Shown here piece by piece: positions 27,001 through 36,069 of a DNA stretch of 64,000 nucleotides (positions are counted from its first letter, which is position 1; each line of letters begins with the position of its first letter). A program made the translations under genes and the position numbers. Below the pieces are notes generated by a model. That model ran no database searches. It was not told where the DNA came from and saw nothing but the letters and a program-made list of their open reading frames with translations. Source of the stretch: Alphaproteobacteria bacterium (GTDB taxonomy: Bacteria; Myxococcota_A; UBA796; GCA-2862545); the NCBI GenBank assembly GCA_020632925.1, contig JACKER010000008.1:583323-647322 (forward strand), in the 5' to 3' direction.

Positions 27001-30000
27001 GCGTGCTCGCTCCGAGCCGCGCCGAGCTCGATCTGCGCTACGCGGACGCCGTCGGCGCCTGGCTGGACCGCGTGTCCGACCTGGTGGGCGTGGTCCACGC
27101 CGCCGGGACGCTCGCCGACGCCCCGCTGCTCGAGCACGACGCGGCGCGGGTCGCGGAGGTGATGGGCGCCCGGGTCCGCGGTGCGCTGTCGCTCGATCGC
27201 GCCACCAGGGGACGGGGCCTGGCGCTGTTCGCGCTGGTGTCGTCCGCCTCCGGCCGCGCGGGGACCCCGGGGCAGGCCGCCTACGCGGCGGCGGCACGGA
27301 TCCTCGAGGCGGTGGCCCAGGATCGTCGGGCCCACGGCGAGGTCGGTAGCTGCTTGTCCTTCGGTCCGTGGACGGTCGGCATGGGCGACGCCGACCCGCG
27401 CCGCGTAGCCTCCTGGGCGCGCCTGGGGATCGGCCGGCTCGACCCGGACGTTGCGGTGGCGGGCATGGAGCGGGCGCTCGGCGGTCCGGCCGTGGTCACG
27501 ATCGAGGCGTTCCCCGAACCGGTGCCACTGCCCGAGCCCACTCCCCCGGCCGACCCGCGGGCGCTCGTCGAGCGCGCGGTCGCTGGCGTGCTCGGGTGGC
27601 GTGACGGCCGCGTCCCCGATCCCCGTACGGGCTTCGTCGAGCTCGGACTGGACTCGATCACGGCCCTCGAGCTCCGCGACCGGCTCCAGGAGGCCACCGG
27701 GCTGCCCCTGTCCGCGACGGTCGCCTTCGATCACCCCGATGTCGAACGGCTCGCCGCTCACCTCGCCGGTCTGTCGGTCGAGGACCGCCCGTCCACGCCA
27801 CCCGCGCGCGCCGCGTCCGACGGTCCGATCGCGGTGATCGGTCGAGCGTGCCGCCTGCCCGGAGGCATCGAGGACCCCGACGCGTTCTGGACCGCGCTCC
27901 TCGAGGGCCGCGACACGACCTCGCCCGTGCCCGCCGACCGGTTCGACGTCGACGCGTTGTTCGACCCGGTGCCGGGGACGCCGGGACGGACCGCGACCCG
28001 GGTGGGCGGCTTCGTCGACGAGCTGTTCGTGTTCGACCCCGAGCGCTACGGGATCGCACCCGCGGAGGCCGCCGCGATCGACCCGCAGCACCGGATGCTG
28101 CTGGAGGGCGCCTGGCGCGCGCTGGAGGACGCCGGGCTGCCGCCGCCGTCGCTGCGGGACCAGCGGGTAGGCGTCTATGTCGGGGTGCAGGCGGGGGAGT
28201 ACGGCCACCGCTTCGACCCGGCGGACCCCGACACCCCGCTCGCGGCCGCCACCGGCTTCGCGCCCTGCTTCGCCGCGGGGCGCCTGGCGCACGCCTTCGG
28301 CTTCCGCGGTCCCGCCATCGCCGTCGACACCGCCTGCTCCTCGTCGCTGGTCGCCCTCGCCGCCGCCGTCCGAGACCTCCGCCAGGGGGTGTGCGACACC
28401 GCCGTGGTCGCCGGCGTCCACGCGATCACCGGCCCCGACACCTGGCTGTGGATGTCGGCGATCGGCGCGTTGTCGGCGTCCGGGCGCTGCCGACCGTTCG
28501 ACGCGGACGCCGACGGCTACGTGCGCGGGGAGGGCTGCGTCACGCTGGTCCTGCGGCGCGCGGCGGAGGTGGCGCCCGATCAGCGGGTGCACGGGCGGAT
28601 CCTGGGCGTCGCCACCAACCACGACGGGCGCAGCGCCGGGCTCACCGTGCCCCACGGCCCCGCGCAGCGACAGGTGGTGTCGGACGCGCTCGCCGACGCG
28701 GACGTGCGACCCGCGGACGTGGGCTACGTGTCCTGTCACGGCACCGGGACGCCGCTCGGGGACCCGATCGAGGCGCTCGCGCTCGCGGAGGCGCTGGGGG
28801 ACCGCGACACCCCGCTGTGGCTCGGCGCCTCCAAGGCGGTCGTGGGCCACCTCGAGGCCGGCGCGGGCCTGGTCGGACTGCTCCAGGCGCTCCTGGTGCT
28901 GGAGCACGCGGTCGTGCCACCGATCGCCGGGCTGCGGACCCCCAACCCGGCGCTGCCCGCCCGGGGCCTCGCCCTGCCGACGCACCCCGTCCCCTGGACA
29001 GCGGACCGACGGGTGGCCGGCGCCAGCGCGTTCGGGCTGTCGGGCACCAACGCCCACGTCGTCCTGGACCGACCGCCGACGCCGGACCGGGTACCTGCGG
29101 ACCGACGACCCCGCCTGGTCGTGGCGAGCGGCCGCACCGACGACGATCTGCGCGCCGCGGCGGGCGCCTTCGCGCGCGCGACCTCCGATCCCGCGGACCT
29201 CGAGCACACCTCGCTCCGCTGCCGCGCGCCCCTGGCGAGACGCGCGCACGTCGTCGCGACGGACGCCGCCTCCCTGCGCGACGCGCTCGAGGGCCCGCTC
29301 GACCCGGTCGAGGCACGCGACGAGCCCGGCGTGGTCTTCCTCTGTACGGGTGCCGGTCCCCAGCGGGTGGGGATGGCCCGTGGGCTGCTCGAGACCGAGC
29401 CTGCGTTCCGCGAGGGGTGGGAGGAGGCCTGCGCCGCCGCCGACCGGCGCCTGCCGCGCCCGCTCGCGGAGGTGGTCGCCCACGAGGAGGTGCTGCACGA
29501 CCTGGCCTGGACCCAGCCCGCGATGTTCGCCGTCTGCTGGGCGAGCGCCAGGTGGTGGGCGTCGCTCGGGGTACGACCTGCCGCGGTGATCGGGCACAGC
29601 ACGGGGCAGCTCGTCGCCGCCTGCCTGGCGGGGGTGATGGACCTCGAGACCGCCATGGCGCTGACCGTCGAGCGGGCCCGCCTCACGAGCGAGCTCCCCC
29701 GGGACGGCGAGATGGTCGCGGTGCTGGCGTCGGAGGCGGAGGTGGCGCCGCTGCTGTCGGCGGAGGTGTCGCTGGCGGCGATCAACGGACCGCGGGAGGT
29801 CGTGCTCTCGGGGCGGCGGGTCCCCGTGCTGGCCGCCGCGAAGGCGCTGCAGGACGCGGGCCACGAGCTCCGCCCGCTGGTGATCAGCCACGCGGCCCAC
29901 AGCGCCTGCGTCGACCCGATCCTGCCCGCCGTCCACCAGCTCGTCGCCGGGCTGGAGCTCCGACCGCCTCGACGGCCGATGATCGACGCCGTCACGGGCA

Positions 30001-33000
30001 CCTGGGCGGATGCGGCGATCGCCACGCCCGAGGCCTGGACCCGCCACCTGCGGGAGCCCGTGCGCTTCGCGGACGGCGTGCGCACCCTGCTCGGCGCCGG
30101 CCACCGCGTGTTCCTCGAGCTCGGCAACCACCCGGTGCTCGCGGGGATGGTGGGACGGATCGCGCCGGAGGCCACCCTCGCCGCCACGATGCGGCGTGAC
30201 GTGTCCGACGAGGCCCAGGTCCTCGACGCGGTGGGTCGCCTGTGGAGCGCCGGCGTCGCGCTCGACACGGCCGCCTTCCTGCAGGGTCGCGGGGGACGGA
30301 TGGTGGACCTCCCGCGCTCCCGGTGGGGCAGCGTGCACGTCCACACGCGCCGGGCCACCGCGCGCGCGTCGCTGCCCGTGTGGACCTCGGAGTGGACGCC
30401 CGTTCGCCCGGAGGTCGGCGGGCTCGGCGGTCGGCCGATGGGCACCACCCTGGTGGTGGGCCGCGGCGAGCTCGCCCGGGCCCTGGTCGAGCGCCGTCGC
30501 GGGGCTCGACGGGTGCAGCCGACGGAGCTGGAGGCCGCCCTGCGCGAGGGCGCCGAGCTCCTCGTCGTCACGGAAGGGTTCTCCGTCGCGCTCGCTGCGG
30601 TCCGCGCGGCGGTCCGACAGGGCCACCCGAGGGTCGTGCTGGTGAGCGATGGCGCGGACCCCGGGCTGGCAGGGCTCGTCGTCACGGCGGAGGTCGAGGC
30701 GCCCGAGCTCGAGATCCTGCTGGTCGACCTCGATCCCGGCGTCGATCCGCTCGTCCACCTCGAGCTCGTGCTCGACGGCGGCCCCCGCAACGGCGAGCTC
30801 GCGGTCCGGGACGGACGACACATGCTCCGGACGCTGGCACCCGCGCAGGCCTCGCCAGCGCCGCGCTGGCGCCCGCCGACGGACCGCACCGTGCTGGTCA
30901 CGGGTGGCGCCGGCGCGCTCGGTCGCTCGCTGGTCGCACGGCTCGGCGACCACGCCCCCGTCGTGCTCGTCGGGCGCACGCCTCCCTCCCCCGTCGACCC
31001 GCGCTTCGTCGCCGCGGACCTCACCGAGCCGGACGCCGTGCCGCGGCTGCTCGCCGAGCTCGAGGCCCGCGGTCTACCCCCGATCGGTGCCGTCTTCCAC
31101 CTCGCGGGCGTGGTCGAGGACGGCGCGCTCGCGACCGTCGACCCGGCCAGCATCACGCGGGTCTGGGGACCGAAGGTGGACGCGGCCCTCGCCCTCGATG
31201 CCGCCTTGCCGCACGCCCGGCCCTTCGTGGTGGTCGGCTCCGCAGCCGCCACCGTCGGGAGCGCGGGCCAGGCGGTCTATGCCGGGGCGAACGCCGCGCT
31301 CGAGGGGTTGATCCGCGCGCGCCGTGCACGCGGGGAGCACGGTCTCTGCCTGCACCTCGGCCCGCTGGCCGGCACCGGGCTCGCCGCCCGGGGGACCCGC
31401 GACCAGGAGGCCCAGGGGGTGCGTCCCCTCCCCCACGCGGTCGCGCTCGACGCCCTCGACGAGGCGCTGGCCTCCGACCGCACGGCGCCCACGGTGCTCG
31501 ACGTGGACTGGGATCGGTGGGCCGCCCGGCAGGCCCGCGTCCCGACCGCCATCCGCGGCCTCGTCCACGCCCTGCCGCAGGCTGCGTCGGTGGACGTGGC
31601 GGACGCGGTGCGCGACGCCCTGCGCGCCGTCCTCGGCGACCGTGCCGACGGGCTGCCGGAGGACCGTGGCTTCGCTGACGCAGGCCTGGACTCGCTGATG
31701 GCGGTGGACCTCGCGCGACGGCTCCGCTCGCGCCTGGGTCTGCCGCTGCCCGCAACGCTGGCCTTCGACCACCCCACCACCGCGCGGCTGGTCGGCCACC
31801 TCCGAGGTCTCGGACAGGCGCCCACGCGTCCCTCGGAGATCCGGACCGCGGGAGAGGTGCCGGTCGCGATCGTCGGGATGGGTCTGCGGCTACCGGGGAG
31901 CGTGGCGACACCCGAGGGGCTCTGGGAGCTGCTCACGTCCGGCGTCGACCCCGTGGGACCGGTCCCGGGGTGGCGCTGGGACCACGACGCGCTCTACGAC
32001 CCCGAGCCCGGCGTGGTCGGCAGGACCTCGACCCGCGAGGCCGCCTTCCTCGATCGGGAGGTGGTCGAGGGCTTCGACGCCGCGTCGTTCGGCATCTCGG
32101 AGCGCGAGGCCGCGTCCATGGACCCCCAGCACCGCCTGCTGCTCCTGTGTGCGCGGGAGGCGCTCGAGCGCGCCCGGATCCCGCTGGCCTCGGTGCGGGG
32201 CACGCGCGGCGCCGTGATCGTCGGCATCGGGGACTCGGGCTACCTCGAGCGCTTCCGCGCCCCCGGCGCCCCGCGGTACCCCGACGCCTGGGCGGGCACG
32301 GGGCAGCTCGGCGCGTTCGCGTCCGGCCGGCTGGCGCACGTCCTGGGGCTGCGCGGGCCCAACCTCGCGCTCAACACCGCGTGCTCCTCGTCGCTGGTGG
32401 CCCTCCACCTCGCGTGCCGGGCCCTGCGCGACGGGGAGGCCGACCTCGCGCTGGCGGGCGGCGCCCACCTGATGCTCGCGCCCGACGACTTCCTCTACGT
32501 GAGCAGCCTGCGCGCGTTGTCCCCGGGCGGTCGCTGCCGGACCTTCGACGCGAGCGCCGACGGCTACGGACGCGGCGAGGGCGTGGGCGTGTTCGCCCTG
32601 GTGCGCCTCGACGACGCGCTCCGCCGCGAGCTGCCCGTGCTGGCGGTGATCCGTGGGACCGCCGTGGGGCACGACGGCGCCGCCAGCGGCCTGACCGTGC
32701 CCAGCCGCGACGCGCAGGCCGACGTGATCCGAGCGGCCCTCGCGCGCTCGGAGCTGTCGCCCGACCAGGTCTCGCACGTCGAGGCGCACGGGACGGGGAC
32801 CGCGCTCGGCGACCCGATCGAGGTGGGCGCGCTGGCGGACGTGTTCGGGGAGCGCGGGCCGGAGGCGCCCCTGTGGCTGTCGGCGGTGAAGGCCACGCTG
32901 GGGCACCTGGAGGTGGCGGCAGGCGTCGCGTCGGTCGCGAAGGTGGTGCTGGCGCTCGGCCGGCGCGAGCTCCCGCCCCACCGCCACCTCGAGCGGCCGA

Positions 33001-36000
33001 ACCCCGAGCTCCGGCTGGACGAGCGCGGGTTCCGGGTGCCGACCGAGGCCGTGGCCTGGACCGCGCCCGACGGCGTGCTGCGCAGCGGCGTGAGCGGGTT
33101 CGGCCTCGCGGGCACCGACGCGCACCTGGTCCTCGAGGAGCCACCGGCCACGCGCCCGCCACCGCCCGCGCCCGACGACCGGGGAGCGCACTGGCTCGCG
33201 GTCTCCGGGAGCACGCCGACCACGCTCCGGCGCACAGCGGCCGATCTGGTGCCCCTCCTGCGGACCACCCGGCCCGGCGACCTCCAGGCCTCGCTCCTCC
33301 TCGGCCGCAGCCCCGCGGCCCATCGGCGCGCGGTGGTGGGACGCACCCCGGAGGAGCTGGCGGAGCGACTCCTGGCGCTCGCGACCGGCGGCGACGGGGG
33401 CGAGACGCGCCGAGCCACGAAGGTGGGCTTCCTGTTCGCGGGTCAGGGCGGGCAGTGGCCGGGCATGGGGCTCGCCCTCGCGCGCTGGCCGGCCTTCGCG
33501 GAGGTCCTGGAGCGCGCCGAGGAGGTGCTCGCCGAGCTCGGACGCGGGTCGCTGCGAGAGGCGATGGCGTCGGACGAGGTCCACCACACCCTGTGGACCC
33601 AACCCGCGCTCTTCGTGCTGGAGGTCGGCCTCGCGCGGCTGTACGCGTCGTTCGGCATCGAGCCCGCGCTGGTCCTCGGGCACTCGGTCGGTGGGCTGGC
33701 CGCCGCCACGGTGGCCGGCGTGTGGTCCCTCGACGACGGGCTGCGCCTGGTGGCGACCCGCGCGCGGCTGCTCGCCTCCCTGCCCCGCGACGGGGCGATG
33801 GCGGCCGTGCAGGCGACGGAGGAGGTCGTCCGCGAGCGGCTGCGGGCCCACCCCGGCGTGGAGCTGGCCGCCGTCAACCACCCCGAGGCCTGCGCGGTCG
33901 CCGGCCCCGCCGACGCCGTGGACCGCCTCCTCGCCGGCTGGGAGGTCCCGACCCGGCGCCTCGCCACCAGCCACGCGTTCCACTGCGCGCTGGTCGAGCC
34001 CGTGCTCGACGCCTGGGAGGAGGCCGTGCGCGCGGTCCCGACGAGGCCGGCGCGGATCGGCGTCGTCAGCGACCTGCACGGGGGCCTCGCGACCGACGCC
34101 GAGCTGCGCGACCCGGTCGCCTGGCGCCAGCGCATGCGCGACCCGGTGCGCTTCCTCGACGGGCTCCGGACGCTGGCGGCGCAGGGCGTCGACCTGTTGG
34201 TGGAGCTCGGCCCGCACGGCGAGCACACGGCGATGGCCCGAGCCGCCACGGCGCTCCCCTGCGTCCCGAGCCAGCTGCGGGACCGCGAGCCGCACGAGGC
34301 CCTGCTGGACGCGGTCGGGACCTGCTGGGAACACGGGCTTTCGCCGGACGCGCTGGCGCTGGACGCGGGCGTGCCCCGGCCGCCGGTCGCGCTGCCCACC
34401 ACCCCCGTCGAGCTGCGCCGGACCTGGCTCGAGCTGCCCGAGTGGCCGCAGGCGCGCCCGTCGGCCGAGGGGTGGCTCGTGGAGGAGCGCTGGGTCCCCT
34501 CCACCCCCGCCGTGCTGTCCACGCCGGACGAGGTCCACCGGATCGAGCTCGGGCCCGAGGACGACCCGACGCCGCTGTGGACGGCCGTGCTGGAGCGGAT
34601 CCGGCGCCGCGGCGGACGCCTCGTCGTCGTGACGCGTGGGGCGACCGACGGCACCTGCCCTCCAGCGGCGGCGTTCCACGGCCTGGTGCGCGCGGCCCGC
34701 GCCGAGGACCCCACCCTGCGGCCCTCCGTCGTGGACGTCGTCGGTGAGGCCGATCCCGACACGGTGGACGCCGCGATCCGCGCCGACGACGAGCCCGAGG
34801 CCCGCGTCGTGGGCAACGTGCGCGAGGTCCGCCGCCTGGTCCCCGCACGCTTCGCCACGCGGAGGCCGCCGGACGGCGCCGTGGTGCTGATCAGCGGTGG
34901 GCTGACCGGCATCGGGCAGGCGGCCGCGCGCGCGCTCGCGGGACGTTCGGCCGGGCTGGTGCTGATCGGTCGTCGCCCCCCCGAGGACGGTGTCCACGCC
35001 TGGCTCTCGAGCGCTCCCTGCCCCGTCCGCGTCGTCCAGGGCGACGTCGCCGACCCCGAGGTCGCCCGGCGCGCGGTCGACGCCGCCCACGAGCTGGCGC
35101 TGGCAGCCCCGCTGGCCGTGCTCCACCTGGCCGGGGTGCTGGCGGATCGGTCCCTCGAGAACACGGGCCCGGAGGACCTCGCGACGACGCTGCGCCCGAA
35201 GCTCGGCGGCGCCCGCGCCCTCGCCGACGCGGTGGAGGGACGCCGGGTGGTCGGGTTCCTTCTCGCCTCCGCGGGCGCGGGCTGGCTCGGCGCGCCCGGG
35301 CAGGCCGCCTACGCCTCCGCGAACACGGCCCTCGACGCCTTCGCGCGCTCGCTGCGGGTCCGCGGCCTCCCGGCGGTCGCGGTCGCCTGGGGCGCCTGGG
35401 AGGACGTGGGGATGGCGGCGAGGCTCGACCCGGCGCTGGAGGCGCGGCGCGCCGAGCGGGGCCTGGGGACGATCCCGTTGGACGTGGGACTACGGACGCT
35501 CGACGCGCTGTGGGCCCACCCGTCGCCGCTGGTGGCGGTCCTCCCGACCGACTGGCCGCGGTACGCCGCGCGCCACCCGAGTCCGCTGCTGGCCGAGCTC
35601 GCGCCGCCCGCGCCACCCTCGCCCGCCGCGGTGACGAGCTGGGTGGAGGCCGCGGCGAGCCTGCCGCCGGACGAGCGCCGCGCGCGCGTGACCGAGGAGG
35701 TGGAGGCCCTGGTGCGCCGGGTGCTGCGCGTGCCCGCGGACCGCGACCTCGACCCCGACACATCGCTGCACGACCTCGGTCTGGACTCGCTCCTCGCCAT
35801 CGACCTGAAGAACGCGCTGGCCGAGGCCGGCGTCGACCTCCCGATCGCCCGCGTGGTCGTCGGTCCGAGCCCGAGCGTGCTGGCGGCCGAGGTGGACGCT
35901 GCGCTCCCCGCGGTCGGCGGGGCGGTCCCACAGGCCGTCGGTCCGCCGGTCCACCCCGTGGTCTCGCACGCCGCCTTCTTCGTGCTCGGCGCCCTGTTCG

Positions 36001-36035
36001 TGCTGGCCGCGTGGGTCCTGGCCATGGCCGGCTGA
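24018..36035 (+). CDS. Trimodular type I polyketide synthase, membrane-anchored
   Basis: A 4005-residue protein with three KS-AT-KR-ACP modules. KS active Cys lie near 168, 1440 and 2789 (DTACSSS, DTACSSS, NTACSSS), each with both histidines. AT Ser lie near 587, 1861 and 3223 in GHSVGE, GHSTGQ and GHSVGG. AT1 and AT3 have the malonyl-type HAFH motif; AT2 has HAAH. KR2 and KR3 keep Ser, Tyr and Lys; KR1 has Arg in place of Lys. ACP serines are in GLDSI/GLDSL near 1213, 2559 and 3924. There is no DH, ER, thioesterase or loading domain. The last 25 residues form a membrane helix (FFVLGALFVLAAWVLAM). GTG 24018 overlaps the upstream gene by 22 bp; TTG 24027 is an alternative. Confidence 0.93.
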   Translation: MGRLGPVAVVGVGLRLPGGVVDPGSLRTLLREGRDAIGPVPADRWDPVTWGTPPAGGFLPDLATFDAGAFGLTDREADELDPAQRLLLQVAWEGLEHAGLAPDRQSGSRTGIYVGSSLSDYGRRHFLGPDAARIGAYAGTGSLLSVAAGRIAYTLGTSGPAMVVDTACSSSLVAVALAVRALRSGEIDRALAGGANVVLAPQPSVWFRRIGALSADGRCRPFDAAADGYGRSEGAGLVVLERLEDAVAGGRRILAVIEGVATNHDGRTHGLTAPSGQRQQDVIRAALADAGRAPHEVDAIETHGTGTPLGDPIEVDALRAVFLEGRDRPLWLSAVKANVGHLESAAGVAGLASALAMLEDGRVGAHPHLSAPNPRLRLDGLRIPTAPEDVGATRVGVSAFGLSGTNAHLVLAAPPSPPPPAEPLPYEILVLSGRSADHVRAQARAWGSLDGPTAGLADAARQRATLQHRAAVLHPFGPGLAAVAEGRGIGRAARRPNTALLFSGQGSHRAGMGLRASEAEPRFREALDEALEAVDAALGRPLRPLLADEEALGRTEIAQPALFAIGWAAATFWERVGLEPDVVAGHSVGELTAAAWAGVWSLRDAARLVVARGRLVAACPPGAMLAVAAPEREVLARVGGEVEVAAVNAPDETVLTGTLEAIEAAEHALEGVRCRRLRVDHAFHSRLLDGALDAFEAEVRAVPARPPRVPLISAIDGAPLGERALDPSTWREHLRRPVRFADAAARLVADGVTLAIEVGARPVLGPLLERAGGPGALPSLAAPDEAATLARSVADAWVAGAEVDTARGRAAGGLAALPPTVFLGRRHWLSAPEERPRVALRTPVRQLAPAVPPGPEPRLHHPGDGDPEQLVLDAIDAVRGALRDEVPLRFVLRAGRVAHAAVDGLAAVARREHPGLGAGVTWWDGVDPDALAVAVRRPEPTVFVVGDRVEVETLGPCDPPFSPLALPTGTVVLTGGTGAVGGRLRRWLEERGATRVLAPSRAELDLRYADAVGAWLDRVSDLVGVVHAAGTLADAPLLEHDAARVAEVMGARVRGALSLDRATRGRGLALFALVSSASGRAGTPGQAAYAAAARILEAVAQDRRAHGEVGSCLSFGPWTVGMGDADPRRVASWARLGIGRLDPDVAVAGMERALGGPAVVTIEAFPEPVPLPEPTPPADPRALVERAVAGVLGWRDGRVPDPRTGFVELGLDSITALELRDRLQEATGLPLSATVAFDHPDVERLAAHLAGLSVEDRPSTPPARAASDGPIAVIGRACRLPGGIEDPDAFWTALLEGRDTTSPVPADRFDVDALFDPVPGTPGRTATRVGGFVDELFVFDPERYGIAPAEAAAIDPQHRMLLEGAWRALEDAGLPPPSLRDQRVGVYVGVQAGEYGHRFDPADPDTPLAAATGFAPCFAAGRLAHAFGFRGPAIAVDTACSSSLVALAAAVRDLRQGVCDTAVVAGVHAITGPDTWLWMSAIGALSASGRCRPFDADADGYVRGEGCVTLVLRRAAEVAPDQRVHGRILGVATNHDGRSAGLTVPHGPAQRQVVSDALADADVRPADVGYVSCHGTGTPLGDPIEALALAEALGDRDTPLWLGASKAVVGHLEAGAGLVGLLQALLVLEHAVVPPIAGLRTPNPALPARGLALPTHPVPWTADRRVAGASAFGLSGTNAHVVLDRPPTPDRVPADRRPRLVVASGRTDDDLRAAAGAFARATSDPADLEHTSLRCRAPLARRAHVVATDAASLRDALEGPLDPVEARDEPGVVFLCTGAGPQRVGMARGLLETEPAFREGWEEACAAADRRLPRPLAEVVAHEEVLHDLAWTQPAMFAVCWASARWWASLGVRPAAVIGHSTGQLVAACLAGVMDLETAMALTVERARLTSELPRDGEMVAVLASEAEVAPLLSAEVSLAAINGPREVVLSGRRVPVLAAAKALQDAGHELRPLVISHAAHSACVDPILPAVHQLVAGLELRPPRRPMIDAVTGTWADAAIATPEAWTRHLREPVRFADGVRTLLGAGHRVFLELGNHPVLAGMVGRIAPEATLAATMRRDVSDEAQVLDAVGRLWSAGVALDTAAFLQGRGGRMVDLPRSRWGSVHVHTRRATARASLPVWTSEWTPVRPEVGGLGGRPMGTTLVVGRGELARALVERRRGARRVQPTELEAALREGAELLVVTEGFSVALAAVRAAVRQGHPRVVLVSDGADPGLAGLVVTAEVEAPELEILLVDLDPGVDPLVHLELVLDGGPRNGELAVRDGRHMLRTLAPAQASPAPRWRPPTDRTVLVTGGAGALGRSLVARLGDHAPVVLVGRTPPSPVDPRFVAADLTEPDAVPRLLAELEARGLPPIGAVFHLAGVVEDGALATVDPASITRVWGPKVDAALALDAALPHARPFVVVGSAAATVGSAGQAVYAGANAALEGLIRARRARGEHGLCLHLGPLAGTGLAARGTRDQEAQGVRPLPHAVALDALDEALASDRTAPTVLDVDWDRWAARQARVPTAIRGLVHALPQAASVDVADAVRDALRAVLGDRADGLPEDRGFADAGLDSLMAVDLARRLRSRLGLPLPATLAFDHPTTARLVGHLRGLGQAPTRPSEIRTAGEVPVAIVGMGLRLPGSVATPEGLWELLTSGVDPVGPVPGWRWDHDALYDPEPGVVGRTSTREAAFLDREVVEGFDAASFGISEREAASMDPQHRLLLLCAREALERARIPLASVRGTRGAVIVGIGDSGYLERFRAPGAPRYPDAWAGTGQLGAFASGRLAHVLGLRGPNLALNTACSSSLVALHLACRALRDGEADLALAGGAHLMLAPDDFLYVSSLRALSPGGRCRTFDASADGYGRGEGVGVFALVRLDDALRRELPVLAVIRGTAVGHDGAASGLTVPSRDAQADVIRAALARSELSPDQVSHVEAHGTGTALGDPIEVGALADVFGERGPEAPLWLSAVKATLGHLEVAAGVASVAKVVLALGRRELPPHRHLERPNPELRLDERGFRVPTEAVAWTAPDGVLRSGVSGFGLAGTDAHLVLEEPPATRPPPPAPDDRGAHWLAVSGSTPTTLRRTAADLVPLLRTTRPGDLQASLLLGRSPAAHRRAVVGRTPEELAERLLALATGGDGGETRRATKVGFLFAGQGGQWPGMGLALARWPAFAEVLERAEEVLAELGRGSLREAMASDEVHHTLWTQPALFVLEVGLARLYASFGIEPALVLGHSVGGLAAATVAGVWSLDDGLRLVATRARLLASLPRDGAMAAVQATEEVVRERLRAHPGVELAAVNHPEACAVAGPADAVDRLLAGWEVPTRRLATSHAFHCALVEPVLDAWEEAVRAVPTRPARIGVVSDLHGGLATDAELRDPVAWRQRMRDPVRFLDGLRTLAAQGVDLLVELGPHGEHTAMARAATALPCVPSQLRDREPHEALLDAVGTCWEHGLSPDALALDAGVPRPPVALPTTPVELRRTWLELPEWPQARPSAEGWLVEERWVPSTPAVLSTPDEVHRIELGPEDDPTPLWTAVLERIRRRGGRLVVVTRGATDGTCPPAAAFHGLVRAARAEDPTLRPSVVDVVGEADPDTVDAAIRADDEPEARVVGNVREVRRLVPARFATRRPPDGAVVLISGGLTGIGQAAARALAGRSAGLVLIGRRPPEDGVHAWLSSAPCPVRVVQGDVADPEVARRAVDAAHELALAAPLAVLHLAGVLADRSLENTGPEDLATTLRPKLGGARALADAVEGRRVVGFLLASAGAGWLGAPGQAAYASANTALDAFARSLRVRGLPAVAVAWGAWEDVGMAARLDPALEARRAERGLGTIPLDVGLRTLDALWAHPSPLVAVLPTDWPRYAARHPSPLLAELAPPAPPSPAAVTSWVEAAASLPPDERRARVTEEVEALVRRVLRVPADRDLDPDTSLHDLGLDSLLAIDLKNALAEAGVDLPIARVVVGPSPSVLAAEVDAALPAVGGAVPQAVGPPVHPVVSHAAFFVLGALFVLAAWVLAMAG

Positions 36036-36069
36036 GGGCCGGTGCGTAGGTTGAAGGCGAGGAGGTCGA

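Noticed and set aside
31890..35126. A 1078-residue minus-strand open frame
   Set aside because: It is antisense to intact module 3 of the PKS and shows no family motif.
24018..36035. DH or ER domains in the AT-KR linkers
   Set aside because: The linkers are too short for these domains and lack the HxxxGxxxxP and NADPH motifs; the segments fit the KR structural subdomain.
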